DNA of 64,000 nt from JAXGYV01 sp040772045 (GCA_040772045.1 JAXGYV010000002.1:1-64000), one strand, 5' to 3'. Shown: positions 37,917 to 46,330, counted from the stretch's first letter. The notes: generated from the sequence alone by a model not told the origin. Numbers and translations are program-made.

Positions 37917-39202
37917 TGACCCTCCTCATGTGGGTTAGGTGGAGACGAGACGCGAGGCGCCCACAACAGTCGCTGCGGGCGCGGAACAAGGGCGGCGACA
38001 GGGCGATCACGCTCACAGCGCACCATGTCGCACGCCAGCCGCAGTCCCTCCTCGGGTGTCGCCGCGCAGCCGAAGCCGAGCGTGCGTAACACCTCGGCGG
38101 AGACACCGGGGCAGCAGCAGATCACCGGTCCGCTGCGCGAGCGGAACCTGGCGATGAAGTACGAGTGGTCTTTCTCGATGGTGTACTCAGTTTGCAGCCT
38201 GCCGATGACTTCCTCCGGCATGCGAGCACCGACGAACGGCTCCAGCATCTCCTGCGACCCAGTACCGTCGTGGCAGGAAGCCAAGAGAAGCGTCACCGTG
38301 TGAGCGTCAACCAACCCCTCGGTAGCAACGAGAGCCTTGATCGTCTGATAGAGGTTGATGTCCAGAGGATGACCGGGACCGGTGATCAAGAGATCCACGG
38401 GCTCGGGGGGTGCCACCACACCGACGCGTTCCCGCAAGAACGCGACCAGCTCTCCATGAACCGCGCGCGGCTCACCAGCGGCGACAGCCGTCGCGCGCAG
38501 CTCAGCGTCCACTGTAACGTTCACCACAAAGTGAAGGCCAGCGAGCTCTGCAGCCACCGCGATATCCTCGTGGATCGGGTTGCCCTGGAGCATGCCGGCT
38601 CGTGCCCTCGCGTGCCGCAGCATGTGCAGCGCGTGGTTACGAATGATCGTGTCGTACCCGCTCACCCCCGGCAAGATGGCCTTGCCGGCGCCGGAGAATC
38701 CGGCGAACTCGTGCGGCTCGACTACTCCGAGCGCTACGCGAAGGTCAGCCTGTGCCACCAGCCGGTTGATGCGCACCTCGTTCCCGGCGGGAGTGGTCCC
38801 CACCGACACCAGGTCTCGCGCGCGGGCATCATGATTTACCACCTTCACTCTGGCGTAGATGCCGTCGCCAACCAGGTCCCTCAGCTCAGTGGGCGTGAGC
38901 GAGCGATGCACTCCCGTTCCGACGACGATCGAGATGTCCGCGTCGTCGATGCCGCCTTCACGCAGCTCTCCCAGCACCAGCGGAAGCAGCACGTGGTTGG
39001 GGACCGGCCGCGTTGCATCGCTGGTGATAATGGCCACGCTTCGACAGCCCTTCGCCAGCTCCGCCAAAGGGGCCGAAGCGATCGGCTGCCGCAGCACCCG
39101 GCGGGTCTGCTCGCCTAAATCGATCGGAGCGGCCTCGGCGGTCGCAAAGGTCAGCAGATCGAAGCCAGACAACGCCGCGGAACTCCGCAACGTTGTGATC
39201 AC
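37913..39202 (-). CDS. LarA-family nickel-pincer hydroxyacid racemase/epimerase
   Basis: 429 residues, GTG start, no strong ribosome site. LarA hallmarks are present: SDATRPVPN, GTGVHR, the segment VVEPHEFAGFSGAGKAILPG with the cofactor-attaching Lys, and the nickel-binding His in IIRNHAL. LarA enzymes use a nickel-pincer NAD-derived cofactor to racemise or epimerise 2-hydroxyacids. The cofactor genes larB, larC and larE are not in the window. It is the first gene of the operon with the enolase-like protein and glycerate kinase, and probably supplies the correct stereoisomer to the kinase. Confidence 0.88.
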   Translation of the reverse strand: MITTLRSSAALSGFDLLTFATAEAAPIDLGEQTRRVLRQPIASAPLAELAKGCRSVAIITSDATRPVPNHVLLPLVLGELREGGIDDADISIVVGTGVHRSLTPTELRDLVGDGIYARVKVVNHDARARDLVSVGTTPAGNEVRINRLVAQADLRVALGVVEPHEFAGFSGAGKAILPGVSGYDTIIRNHALHMLRHARARAGMLQGNPIHEDIAVAAELAGLHFVVNVTVDAELRATAVAAGEPRAVHGELVAFLRERVGVVAPPEPVDLLITGPGHPLDINLYQTIKALVATEGLVDAHTVTLLLASCHDGTGSQEMLEPFVGARMPEEVIGRLQTEYTIEKDHSYFIARFRSRSGPVICCCPGVSAEVLRTLGFGCAATPEEGLRLACDMVRCERDRPVAALVPRPQRLLWAPRVSSPPNPHEEGQ

Positions 39203-39264
39203 GGCATCGAGATCGAGAGATGAGTTTGGGTTCTGTACTTTCGGTCCTTCGCGATCCTTTTGTG

Positions 39265-39303
39265 AATCGTCGACAATCTACGTCTTCTGAGCGCAACAGT
39301 CAA
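39265..39303 (-). promoter_or_regulatory. promoter and operator of the larA-like operon (site 1)
   Basis: On the minus strand, TTGACT (39303-39298), a 17-bp spacer and TAGATT (39280-39275) form a near-consensus sigma-70 promoter. The -10 box lies inside AATCGTCGACAATCTAC (39265-39281, plus-strand reading), whose core ATCGTCGACAAT is palindromic with one mismatch. The same sequence recurs at 40676-40692. A repressor, possibly GntR/FadR type, is inferred. Confidence 0.65.
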
Positions 39304-39468
39304 TACTTGCCTGAAGGAGCTTTTGGCAGGCATTCCATCGCTGGCATGCGAGCGGTTTCCGCCACCAAGACGGCCGCACACGGGAAGCGCTCTTCGCGGA
39401 CACGTATGTGTCGACACACGGCTTCTCCCGTGACCTCAGAGCGCGAGGTTCCAGGAAGCCGAAGTAAA

Positions 39469-39822
39469 TCAGTCGTTGTAGATGGCCCACACCTTGCGAA
39501 CCGGCTCCAGGTTACGCCAGTAACCCGTGCAGCCCTTCGGCGTATCGAGGATGTCGCCGGGGCCCGCCACCAGTACCGTGCCGTCATCGAGCTCGATCTC
39601 TACATGACCGCTGAGGATGTACGCGATCTCATGGTACGGCCGCTCCATGCGGCGCTGCAGGTTGTCTTGCTCCCAGTAGCCAACCGCGAAGTGACCATCT
39701 GGCGAACTGGCGGCCGCGAACTGGCGGCCGGGCGGGAAGTTCTCTTCCGGGCGCGGAGGAATCTCCTCCCACACCACGTCCTCCGCACGGATCACTTTTA
39801 CCTGAGGCGTACTGTCACTCAT
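39469..39822 (-). CDS. cupin-domain protein (cupin_3/DUF861-like)
   Basis: 117 residues from the ATG at 39822, preceded by GGGAGG. A single cupin barrel shows YHEIAYILSGHVEIELDDG (motif 1, with one His and two Glu) and AGPGDILDTPKGCTGYWRN (motif 2, with Lys where a metal-binding His is usual). Members include ureidoglycine aminohydrolase-like and EutQ-like enzymes. It lies 86 bp after the ATPase-domain gene, probably in one unit with it under the site 2 promoter. The reaction is unknown. Confidence 0.75.
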   Translation of the reverse strand: MSDSTPQVKVIRAEDVVWEEIPPRPEENFPPGRQFAAASSPDGHFAVGYWEQDNLQRRMERPYHEIAYILSGHVEIELDDGTVLVAGPGDILDTPKGCTGYWRNLEPVRKVWAIYND

Positions 39823-39908
39823 GGTCACCCTCCCGTTGATCACACTGCGTATTCAATCCGAGCGCTCCCGTCGACGATCCCTCCACCTTGAGCGCGCGGG
39901 ACGCTCAC

Positions 39909-40334
39909 TCACGTGGTCGCCAAGACCTCTGCGCGCCCACAGCGAACGCGACGCACCAGACGCACCCGCGTCCCTCCGCCCTCACGCTCATCAATCTGGG
40001 TTTCATCCATGAGATGGTGCATGAGGATGAGGCCGCGTCCGTGTGGAGCTAGCAGCTCTGGGTCTCGCGGTGTCTGGGCGGCAGCGGGCGCGAAACCACA
40101 GCCCTGATCCACGATGTCGAGCAGGACCCGCTCCTCCGTCACCCGCGCGATAAGCTCCACCGCTCCCTCACACTGGCCACTGTGGATGAGGGCATTGGAG
40201 AAAGCTTCGTTGGCCGCCAGGACGAGGTCATCGAGCGCATCTCGCGGCACGCTCTTATACTCCAGGTACTCCCGCAGGTGCTGCCTCAGGCTGTACGCGG
40301 CTGTCCGTCTGAGCGGGAGGTGTAGTTGCAGCAT
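39909..40334 (-). CDS. anti-sigma-factor-type HATPase domain protein (RsbW-like)
   Basis: 141 residues forming one GHKL ATPase domain. The N box is VLAANEAFSNALIHS, the G1 box is DIVDQGCGF and the G2 box is HGRGLILMHHLMD. The family includes RsbW/SpoIIAB-type anti-sigma kinases. No sigma factor, STAS antagonist or PP2C phosphatase gene is next to it. It sits between the cupin and aminotransferase genes and starts below the site 2 promoter. It may regulate the cluster or act on a partner elsewhere. Confidence 0.8.
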   Translation of the reverse strand: MLQLHLPLRRTAAYSLRQHLREYLEYKSVPRDALDDLVLAANEAFSNALIHSGQCEGAVELIARVTEERVLLDIVDQGCGFAPAAAQTPRDPELLAPHGRGLILMHHLMDETQIDEREGGGTRVRLVRRVRCGRAEVLATT

Positions 40335-40780
40335 AGTCTCAAAACCTCTGGGCGCCCCGGAGAGACGGGGGTCCAATCGGTGGCTGGAGATGGGAGATGA
40401 GCGGCAAGTCGCCGGACCGTCTGCTCGGTTGTTCCTGAACCGCCCTCGCATCCTGGGGGCGGGGGGGCGACGGCGGCGGCACTCCGCCGTCGGCCCCGGA
40501 CCCCAGACTCAGGAGCGCTTGCACGCGTGGGGGGACGAGCACGCGACGAGCCTCCCTGCGCGGATCTCGTGAGACCCGCCCAGCACTACCGCATGTGTCA
40601 CGAAGAATTCCCGACACGACTTGCGGATGCCTTACACCTTTCCCGACACTCGAGAACGCAACATCGAATACAGATAATCGTTGACAATCTACCACAACCA
40701 TTCGACGAGTCAAGCCCCCGTTGTGCACTCCAGAGCTGGGGCAGAGCACCCCATGAGTCACCGGCTAGTCTCCGAATGTC
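40335..40780. other. 446-bp intergenic region without a credible gene
   Basis: It contains the site 2 promoter/operator (40676-40713), a long 5' leader of more than 300 nt to the ATPase-domain gene, and a GC-rich tract near 40455-40475 (runs of G). Possible reading frames here have no family resemblance, and their composition looks non-coding. The lack of a hairpin after the aminotransferase gene leaves read-through possible. Confidence 0.6.
40676..40713 (-). promoter_or_regulatory. promoter and operator upstream of the ATPase/cupin unit (site 2)
   Basis: On the minus strand, TTGACT (40713-40708), a 16-bp spacer and TAGATT (40691-40686). The -10 box is embedded in AATCGTTGACAATCTAC (40676-40692, plus reading), identical to site 1 at 16 of 17 positions. 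The shared -35, -10 and operator layout argues for common control. Confidence 0.65.
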
Positions 40781-42145
40781 TCAGCCGTACAAGAGCGTTG
40801 TCGCCTCACGCAGTACCTCAGTATGACGATCGACATCACCGGCGGTGGTGCTCGGAGCCATGAGGGCCATGTTGTGGAACGGCGTCAGCAAAACACCCCG
40901 GTTCAACGCGAAGAGATGGAGGAAGCGGTCCAGCGCGGGGTCTTCGGCCGCGGCCGCTTCGCCACCATTCACCGGGGCGGGCGAGGCGGGCCAGTATTCC
41001 GCGCGGCAGCCCAGCTGTTTAACAACCCACGAAAGACGAAGGTCGTCGATGATCTCCTGTACACCCCGGCAGAAACGCGTCGCCAGCGGCACGGTCTGGG
41101 CGTAGCTCTCCTCTGTTAGCACGTCTGCCAGAGTGGCTCGCATCGCCGCCAGTTGCAGGGCATTCCCGGCGAGAGTGCCGCCGACGCCACCCACGTCGGC
41201 GGCATGGTAGTCCCAGTCCTGCCGGATCCTTGGCTCGAGCTTCTCGTGGATCCCGTACGCCGCGCAGGGAATGCCTCCGCCGATGGGCTTGCCGATCGTT
41301 ACCATGTCTGGCTCCAGACTCCACGCTCGCGTGCAGCCACCGGCACCAGCACAGATCGTATGCGTCTCGTCGAGAATCAAGAGCGTGCCCGTCTCGCGCG
41401 TGATCGCCCGCAGGGCATCGTGAAACCCCTCCTCCGGCAGTACGATCCCGATATTGGTGAGCGCCGGTTCGGCGAGCACGCAGGCCACATCGCGAGGCAG
41501 GAGCGCCCGCCTGAGGGCAGCTACGTCGTTGAACTCGACGACCTTGGTCGTACAGCTGGGGTCGATAGCGGGGCCGCAACTCCCCGGACGAGAACACGGC
41601 ACGCCGCCACTCAGCGTGGCGATGGTCTCGGCGACCGATCCGTGATAACACCAGTTGAACACGAGGATCTTCGGACGCCGCGTAATGTGACGGGCCAGCC
41701 GTAGAGCGAATCGATTCGCATCCGAGGCCGTCATGGCTACCTGCCAGTACCGCAGCCCGAAGCGTCTGGCCAGTTCCTCTGCCACCCAGGGGCCGTCCTC
41801 GCTCGGAAGCATGTGCGTAAGACCGCGATCGAGTTGGGCCCTCACGGCAGCGACGGTCGCTCGCGGCGAGTGCCCCGCCATGGCTCCCGTGTCGCCCAGA
41901 CAGAAGTCGCTGTGCCGATGTCCATCGAGGCACGTGACACTCGAACCCTCGGCGCGCTCGACGAACAGCGGGAACGGACTCGCCCAGCGCGTCATCCAGT
42001 TCATGGGCACTCCGTCGAACAGGTGCGCCGTCGACCGGCGAGCCGCTTCCTGGCAACGCTGGTGCCGTTCCACGAAGCGGCACTCCTCCATGACGGTCAT
42101 GGCCGCCAACCGCTGGGAGTCGTATCCGCGTACTCGCCTCGCCAT
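40781..42145 (-). CDS. class III PLP-dependent aminotransferase (glutamate-1-semialdehyde aminomutase-like)
   Basis: 454 residues from the ATG at 42145 with GGGAGG 3 nt upstream. Motifs are LDGHRHSDFCLGDTGAMAGH, NWCYHGSVAETIA, LLILDETHTICAG (cofactor-binding Asp) and DMVTIGKPIGGGIPCAAYG with the Schiff-base Lys. The family covers aminomutases and omega-transaminases. The nearby PuuB-like oxidase, cupin and polyamine-type ABC remnant suggest an amine or beta/omega-amino-acid substrate. It is not part of haem synthesis as far as the context shows. Confidence 0.88.
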   Translation of the reverse strand: MARRVRGYDSQRLAAMTVMEECRFVERHQRCQEAARRSTAHLFDGVPMNWMTRWASPFPLFVERAEGSSVTCLDGHRHSDFCLGDTGAMAGHSPRATVAAVRAQLDRGLTHMLPSEDGPWVAEELARRFGLRYWQVAMTASDANRFALRLARHITRRPKILVFNWCYHGSVAETIATLSGGVPCSRPGSCGPAIDPSCTTKVVEFNDVAALRRALLPRDVACVLAEPALTNIGIVLPEEGFHDALRAITRETGTLLILDETHTICAGAGGCTRAWSLEPDMVTIGKPIGGGIPCAAYGIHEKLEPRIRQDWDYHAADVGGVGGTLAGNALQLAAMRATLADVLTEESYAQTVPLATRFCRGVQEIIDDLRLSWVVKQLGCRAEYWPASPAPVNGGEAAAAEDPALDRFLHLFALNRGVLLTPFHNMALMAPSTTAGDVDRHTEVLREATTLLYG

Positions 42146-42228
42146 GATCCTCCCTTCGGGACCTCTCGAGCGCCCGCGCCGCGCGACTCGAGTGACCGCA
42201 GCAGTACCCTTGCCGTCGTCAAGACAAG

Positions 42229-42267
42229 GCAGGGGCCGCGGCATGACCATCAAGCCGCGGCCCCTGC
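42229..42267 (-). terminator. hairpin terminator after the FAD oxidoreductase gene
   Basis: A perfect 14-bp stem, GCAGGGGCCGCGGC (42229-42242) with GCCGCGGCCCCTGC (42254-42267), closes an 11-nt loop. On the minus strand CTTGTCTTG follows. It separates the oxidase gene from the aminotransferase gene. Confidence 0.7.
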
Positions 42268-42419
42268 TCTCAAGGGGAACCCTCTTGGGCGCTCCGCACA
42301 CACCGCTGCCGCCACCTCGGGACGACGGTCGGTGCTCCTCCGGGCTCAATCCCTGCCGGGCAGAGAGCTCCGACCACCTTCGGTGGCCATCCCGTGGCGG
42401 CGCAGAGCACCGCCCGCGG

Positions 42420-43796
42420 TCACGTCTTGGTTACCTTCTTGACGATCTTGACGGCATACGACTGACGCCCGGTCTTGATCTCTTCCTTATCGCCGAAGGA
42501 GGTTGCCTGCACCGAGGCGTTCACACCCAGCCAGCGGAATGGCTCCGGCTCCCAGGGCTTGATCTTGTGATTGACCCACGGCAGCCTGGCGAGCTCGCTG
42601 TTCTCGTTGAGGATCAGGTCGCACACCGTACGCGCACCCAGGTTGGAGGTGGCAACGCCGTCGCCGCCGTAGCCACCGGACCAGGCGATGCCCGTCGACT
42701 TATCCAGTCCCGCGGAGCTAAACCAATCGCGCGGAAGAGCCACGGCGCCGCCCCAGTGATGGGTGATGCGCGCGTCGCGCAGGACGGGGAACAGACCGGT
42801 CAGCGTCTTGCAGAGCTGCTTGTAGACGCGGTCGTCGCGCTCGAACTCATCGCGCAGAGAGGAGCCGAAGTGGTACGGCGCGCCGCGCCCGCCCATGGCG
42901 ATGCGGCCATCTTCCGTGCGGGCGAGGTAGATGATGAAGTGGCGAGCGTCGTTCATGCCCTCAAAGCCGCTCCAGCCGATCTCGTCCCAGACGCTCTGCG
43001 GCAGTGGCTCGGTGGCGATCATCAGCGAGTACATGGGCACGTAGTAACGCTTGCAGCCCGCCAGGTCGGCGGTGAAGGCCTCGGTAGCCCGCACGACCAC
43101 GTCTGCATGGACGAGGCCCTGTCGAGTGTGGGCGTAGTGCGGCGTGATCGCCGTTACCGGCGTCTGCTCGTAGATGGGCACTCCGAGCTTCTCCACAGCC
43201 AGCGCCAGGTTGCGCGCCAGACGGGCCGGATCGACCACCGCCGCCTGCCGCCAGTAGAAGGCGCCGAGCGTATCGGGCACGTTGACCCGCTCCCGAGCCT
43301 CCTTGGCATCCAGCATGCGCACGTCTTCCTCGGTCGCACCCCAGGTGCGCTCATAAGCGACCCATGCCCGCATACGCTCCACCTGCGTCTGCGTGCGCGT
43401 CATGCGCATAAAGCCGCCCTTGTGGAAGCCGCCGTCGATGCCCTCCTCGGCGGTCACGCGACCGATCTCATCGATGGTGTCGTGCATGGCCTGGCGCAAC
43501 GCGGCGGTCGCCTGACGCCCGTGTGTTTTGGTCATCAGCTCTTTGTTGTTAATCAGGAGAGGCGAGCACCACGCGCCGTTGCGGCCCGACGCACCATAGC
43601 CGGCGATGTCTTTCTCGAGCACGACGACGCGAATGCCTGGGTCTGCCTTCTTGAGGTAGTACGCCGTCCACAGCCCGGTGTAGCCAGCGCCGACGATGGC
43701 CACGTCGACATCCAACGGCCCGGGCAACGGGGCACGAGGGGTAAGGTCCCCAGGATACTCGCTGAGCCACATGCTGTACTGCCGATAATCCTTCAT
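42420..43796 (-). CDS. FAD-dependent amine/amino-acid oxidoreductase (DAO family, PuuB-like)
   Basis: 458 residues. The N-terminal Rossmann motif is VAIVGAGYTGLWTAYYL, followed by VVVLEKDIAGYGASGRNGAW typical of the DAO family. The C-terminal FAD contact is in IAWSGGYGGDGVATSNLGAR. The LSEYPGDLTP opening resembles gamma-glutamylputrescine oxidase and related secondary-amine oxidases. It would oxidise an amine to an aldehyde or keto acid with release of ammonia or a smaller amine. It begins below the site 3 operator and ends at a strong hairpin. Confidence 0.88.
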   Translation of the reverse strand: MKDYRQYSMWLSEYPGDLTPRAPLPGPLDVDVAIVGAGYTGLWTAYYLKKADPGIRVVVLEKDIAGYGASGRNGAWCSPLLINNKELMTKTHGRQATAALRQAMHDTIDEIGRVTAEEGIDGGFHKGGFMRMTRTQTQVERMRAWVAYERTWGATEEDVRMLDAKEARERVNVPDTLGAFYWRQAAVVDPARLARNLALAVEKLGVPIYEQTPVTAITPHYAHTRQGLVHADVVVRATEAFTADLAGCKRYYVPMYSLMIATEPLPQSVWDEIGWSGFEGMNDARHFIIYLARTEDGRIAMGGRGAPYHFGSSLRDEFERDDRVYKQLCKTLTGLFPVLRDARITHHWGGAVALPRDWFSSAGLDKSTGIAWSGGYGGDGVATSNLGARTVCDLILNENSELARLPWVNHKIKPWEPEPFRWLGVNASVQATSFGDKEEIKTGRQSYAVKIVKKVTKT

Positions 43797-43827
43797 AGCC
43801 TCACCTAGCTCGGAGTAGTGTCGGAGG

Positions 43828-43859
43828 ATAGTCTACAATCTGCTATTGAGCACTGTCAA
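43828..43859 (-). promoter_or_regulatory. promoter/operator upstream of the FAD oxidoreductase (site 3)
   Basis: Plus-strand AGTCTACAATCTGC (43830-43843) matches the site 1 segment CGTCGACAATCTAC at 11 of 14 positions. On the minus strand TTGACA (43859-43854) is a good -35 box; a -10 box such as GTAGAC or TAGACT falls inside the operator-like sequence. It is weaker than sites 1 and 2 but placed in the same way. Confidence 0.5.
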
Positions 43860-44049
43860 CGAGAGTGCGGCATCCCGCTCCCAAGCACACTCATCCCCCA
43901 CTCAGGGCACTGGCTACTGCGCGTCGGCGCAACTTCGACAGGCGCGCCGCGCCGCTGAAATGCCAGAGCGAACCCCGAGGGCACGGATGTAACCCCTTGT
44001 CGAACGCCCCTAGGACGTTGGCACTCACTGACCCCGCCCGCCAGCGCGC

Positions 44050-44835
44050 CTACGCAAACGCCACGTAGCCGAACACCGGCTTGGCAGGAGGGGTGGGGTA
44101 GCTCTGCTTACTGTGGGCAAGGTCGAGGTCGATCAGCGCCTCGGCGAAGCGCAGCGCCACGGGCAGGGGATCGATGACCGGGATGCCGGGATGGCCGGCC
44201 TTACGCAGGCCGTCCTGGACCGCCGCCGCGGCGCCGAACATCGCCATGCAGCCGAAGACGATGGCCTGCGCTCTGTCCTGCTCTACGGCGAGCAGCGACT
44301 GAGCGAGCAGGGACGCCGCCAGCCGCTCGCCGTCGCGGCGCAGCTCGAGCACCGGCATGTCTACACCGCGGACCGAGGCCAGCTGCTCGCGCAGGCCGTA
44401 GTGGCGCGCCTGCTCCTCGAAGGCCGTGGTCGCGGCGGCGGAGGCCTCGGGGGCGACGATGGAGAAGCGCCGCGCCAGCAGACAGGCCAGGTGCATGGCC
44501 GTCTGCGCCGGCCCCAGCACGGGGATGGAGACCAGCTCCCGGGCGGCGCCCACGCCGGGGTCGTCCATGCAGTCGATGATCAGGGCATCGACGCCCTCCG
44601 CGGCGGCGTCCCGCACCGCGACCAAGACCTCCGGCACGGCGAGGGCCGCCTCGAACTGCGACTCGATGGAGGCCGGCCCACGCTCGATGACCACGACCGA
44701 GACCTCTGTCTGTGCGGAGCCCAGCACCGCGAAGCGCTGCGCCATCTCGGCCGCCGAGGCCACGATGGGCACCACGATGCGGATGCGTCGTCGCCGGACG
44801 GCGCCGGCCGACGGTGCGGGATGCTCGCCGCTCAT
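44050..44835 (-). CDS. Asp/Glu/hydantoin racemase family protein
   Basis: 261 residues with a pseudo-symmetric two-domain fold. The two catalytic Cys are in ALIIDCMDDPGVG (about residue 88) and IVFGCMAMFGAAA (about residue 194). IPVLGPAQTAMHLACLLARRF is typical of hydantoin/Asp-Glu racemases. It starts 4 bp after the stop of the M19 peptidase gene, so the two are co-translated. Racemisation of a D-residue released by the peptidase is a reasonable inference. Confidence 0.85.
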   Translation of the reverse strand: MSGEHPAPSAGAVRRRRIRIVVPIVASAAEMAQRFAVLGSAQTEVSVVVIERGPASIESQFEAALAVPEVLVAVRDAAAEGVDALIIDCMDDPGVGAARELVSIPVLGPAQTAMHLACLLARRFSIVAPEASAAATTAFEEQARHYGLREQLASVRGVDMPVLELRRDGERLAASLLAQSLLAVEQDRAQAIVFGCMAMFGAAAAVQDGLRKAGHPGIPVIDPLPVALRFAEALIDLDLAHSKQSYPTPPAKPVFGYVAFA

Positions 44836-44839
44836 CGTC

Positions 44840-46057
44840 CTACGATCCCCAGATCTGCTCGAGCACGCGCAGCGCGTTGCCGCCGATCACCGCGTTGATC
44901 TCATCGTCGGAGTAGCCGTGCTCCACCAGCCAGCCGATGATGTTCCAGAAGCACTCGGCCGGGTTCTCCGCCCCGTCTACGTAGGGCTTCTCGCTGTAGT
45001 GCGGATCGTTGAAGAGCGAGTCCTCGATGTTCAGCGACTTCGCGCAGGCGTAGTGCACGCCCAGATGATCGCCGAACTGCGTATCGGGGCCAAAGCCCAC
45101 ATGCTCCAGCCCGAGCAGGTCTACCAGGTAGACGAAGTGATCCATCACCGCGTCGAGGTTATGCTGTGAGTAGCGCGGCGAGTAGGTCAGGTGCGGCGCC
45201 GCGGTCACCCCGACGAGCCCGCCCCGCTCCGCACAGGCCTTCATGGCCTTATCGGAGTTCATATGGGTGGGACTGTCCCACACCCCACGCGAGCCGCCGT
45301 GCGTAAGCAGCACCGGGGCCGCGGAGGTAACGACGGTCTCATAGGCGGTGTTCTCGCCGCAGTGGGCGATGTCGATGGCCATACCGATCTGGTTCATGCG
45401 CCGCACCGCCGCCCGTCCGAAGGCGGTCAGGCCGGCGTCGCGGCTCTCCTTGCGGCCCGAGCCCAGGCCGTTGGCCTCGCTGTAGGTGATGCCCATGCAG
45501 CGCACGCCGAAGCCGTAGAGGACCTCGATGCGATCGAGCTCGTTCTCGATCATCGTGGCGCCCTCGAGGTGGGCCACCAGCGCCATGCGGCCGCTGCGAT
45601 GCGCCTCGCGGATCTCGGCGACCGAGCGGGCGTGCACGATGAAGTCCTGCTGGGCCAGATCGCAGAGGCGCATGCCCAGGTCGTGGAGCACATCGTTCCA
45701 CTTCCAGCCGCAGAGGCTGGTGACGTAGGCCGTGCCGTCCATGAAGCCGTCGAAGAAGGCGGTCATGCCCGAGTGGGCGAGCCCCTCATAGCCGGTATGC
45801 TCGCGACCCGAGCGCTCGTAGTCGATGAGCTCACGCAGATCCGCGGGCAGGATGGTGGGGTGCTCGTGCAGGGAGATGACGATGTTGTCGGTGAGCAGCT
45901 GAGCGACGCGCTCCTTCTGCGCGTCGCTCAGCGTAAGACCTTCGTAGAGGGGCACCCGTCCCATCTCGGGCGCCAGCTTGAACTCCTGGTAGTCCTTGCC
46001 AGCTTCAAGGTAGCTGTAGGAACGATAGCCCTTGTAGCGCTCGGCGGCTGGCAGCAT
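44840..46057 (-). CDS. variant M19-family dipeptidase
   Basis: 405 residues from the ATG at 46057, with GGAGGGG upstream. M19 elements are seen as ALVAHLEGATM (bridging Glu), IDIAHCGENT, VLLTHGGSRG and GFGPDTQFGD. The first metal motif, normally HxD, reads SLHEHPTILP (HxH), and the last Asp motif differs from GxGxDxDG. It may be a peptidase with altered metal binding or specificity, and it differs strongly from the M19 enzyme at 18.1 kb. Its start lies 1 bp after the stop of the truncated ABC gene. Confidence 0.85.
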   Translation of the reverse strand: MLPAAERYKGYRSYSYLEAGKDYQEFKLAPEMGRVPLYEGLTLSDAQKERVAQLLTDNIVISLHEHPTILPADLRELIDYERSGREHTGYEGLAHSGMTAFFDGFMDGTAYVTSLCGWKWNDVLHDLGMRLCDLAQQDFIVHARSVAEIREAHRSGRMALVAHLEGATMIENELDRIEVLYGFGVRCMGITYSEANGLGSGRKESRDAGLTAFGRAAVRRMNQIGMAIDIAHCGENTAYETVVTSAAPVLLTHGGSRGVWDSPTHMNSDKAMKACAERGGLVGVTAAPHLTYSPRYSQHNLDAVMDHFVYLVDLLGLEHVGFGPDTQFGDHLGVHYACAKSLNIEDSLFNDPHYSEKPYVDGAENPAECFWNIIGWLVEHGYSDDEINAVIGGNALRVLEQIWGS

Positions 46058-46058
46058 G

Positions 46059-46330
46059 TCATTCCCCTCCTTCGGTGGCCTCGCCACCGGGTTTGACCGC
46101 CGATAAGGAGGCGGACCCAGCGTCGGCGGGCGTTGGATCAGCCACGACGACGCAGTCGTTTACCTTCCAGCACACGCGCACACCGGAGCACGTCAGTGGC
46201 TCTGCGGTACCCTCCTGCACGCGCACGGTGACGACTTCTCCGCCCGCGAGCTCCACCACGTACTTCCGCTCCGAGCCGAGATACACTACTTCGCGCAGCT
46301 TGCCCGGAAGGTCCGCGGCGAGTTCAGTGC
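46059..46330 (-). pseudogene. 3' remnant of a polyamine-type ABC transporter ATPase gene (TOBE domain)
   Basis: The readable tail (KLREVVYLGSERKYVVELAG, then VRVQEGTAEPL and VRVCWKVNDCVVVAD) is a TOBE domain as in PotA-type ATPases. No ATPase domain lies upstream; the sequence changes character near 46330 and enters the decayed segment. The remnant is in frame to its stop, and TGA-c-ATG couples it to the M19 gene. This suggests that the cluster once began with a spermidine/putrescine-like importer. Confidence 0.65.

Noticed and set aside
40339..40761. 140-codon open frame on the minus strand between the ATPase-domain and aminotransferase genes
   Set aside because: No family resemblance, Arg/Pro-rich composition typical of an antisense or non-coding frame at high GC, and it crosses the site 2 promoter.
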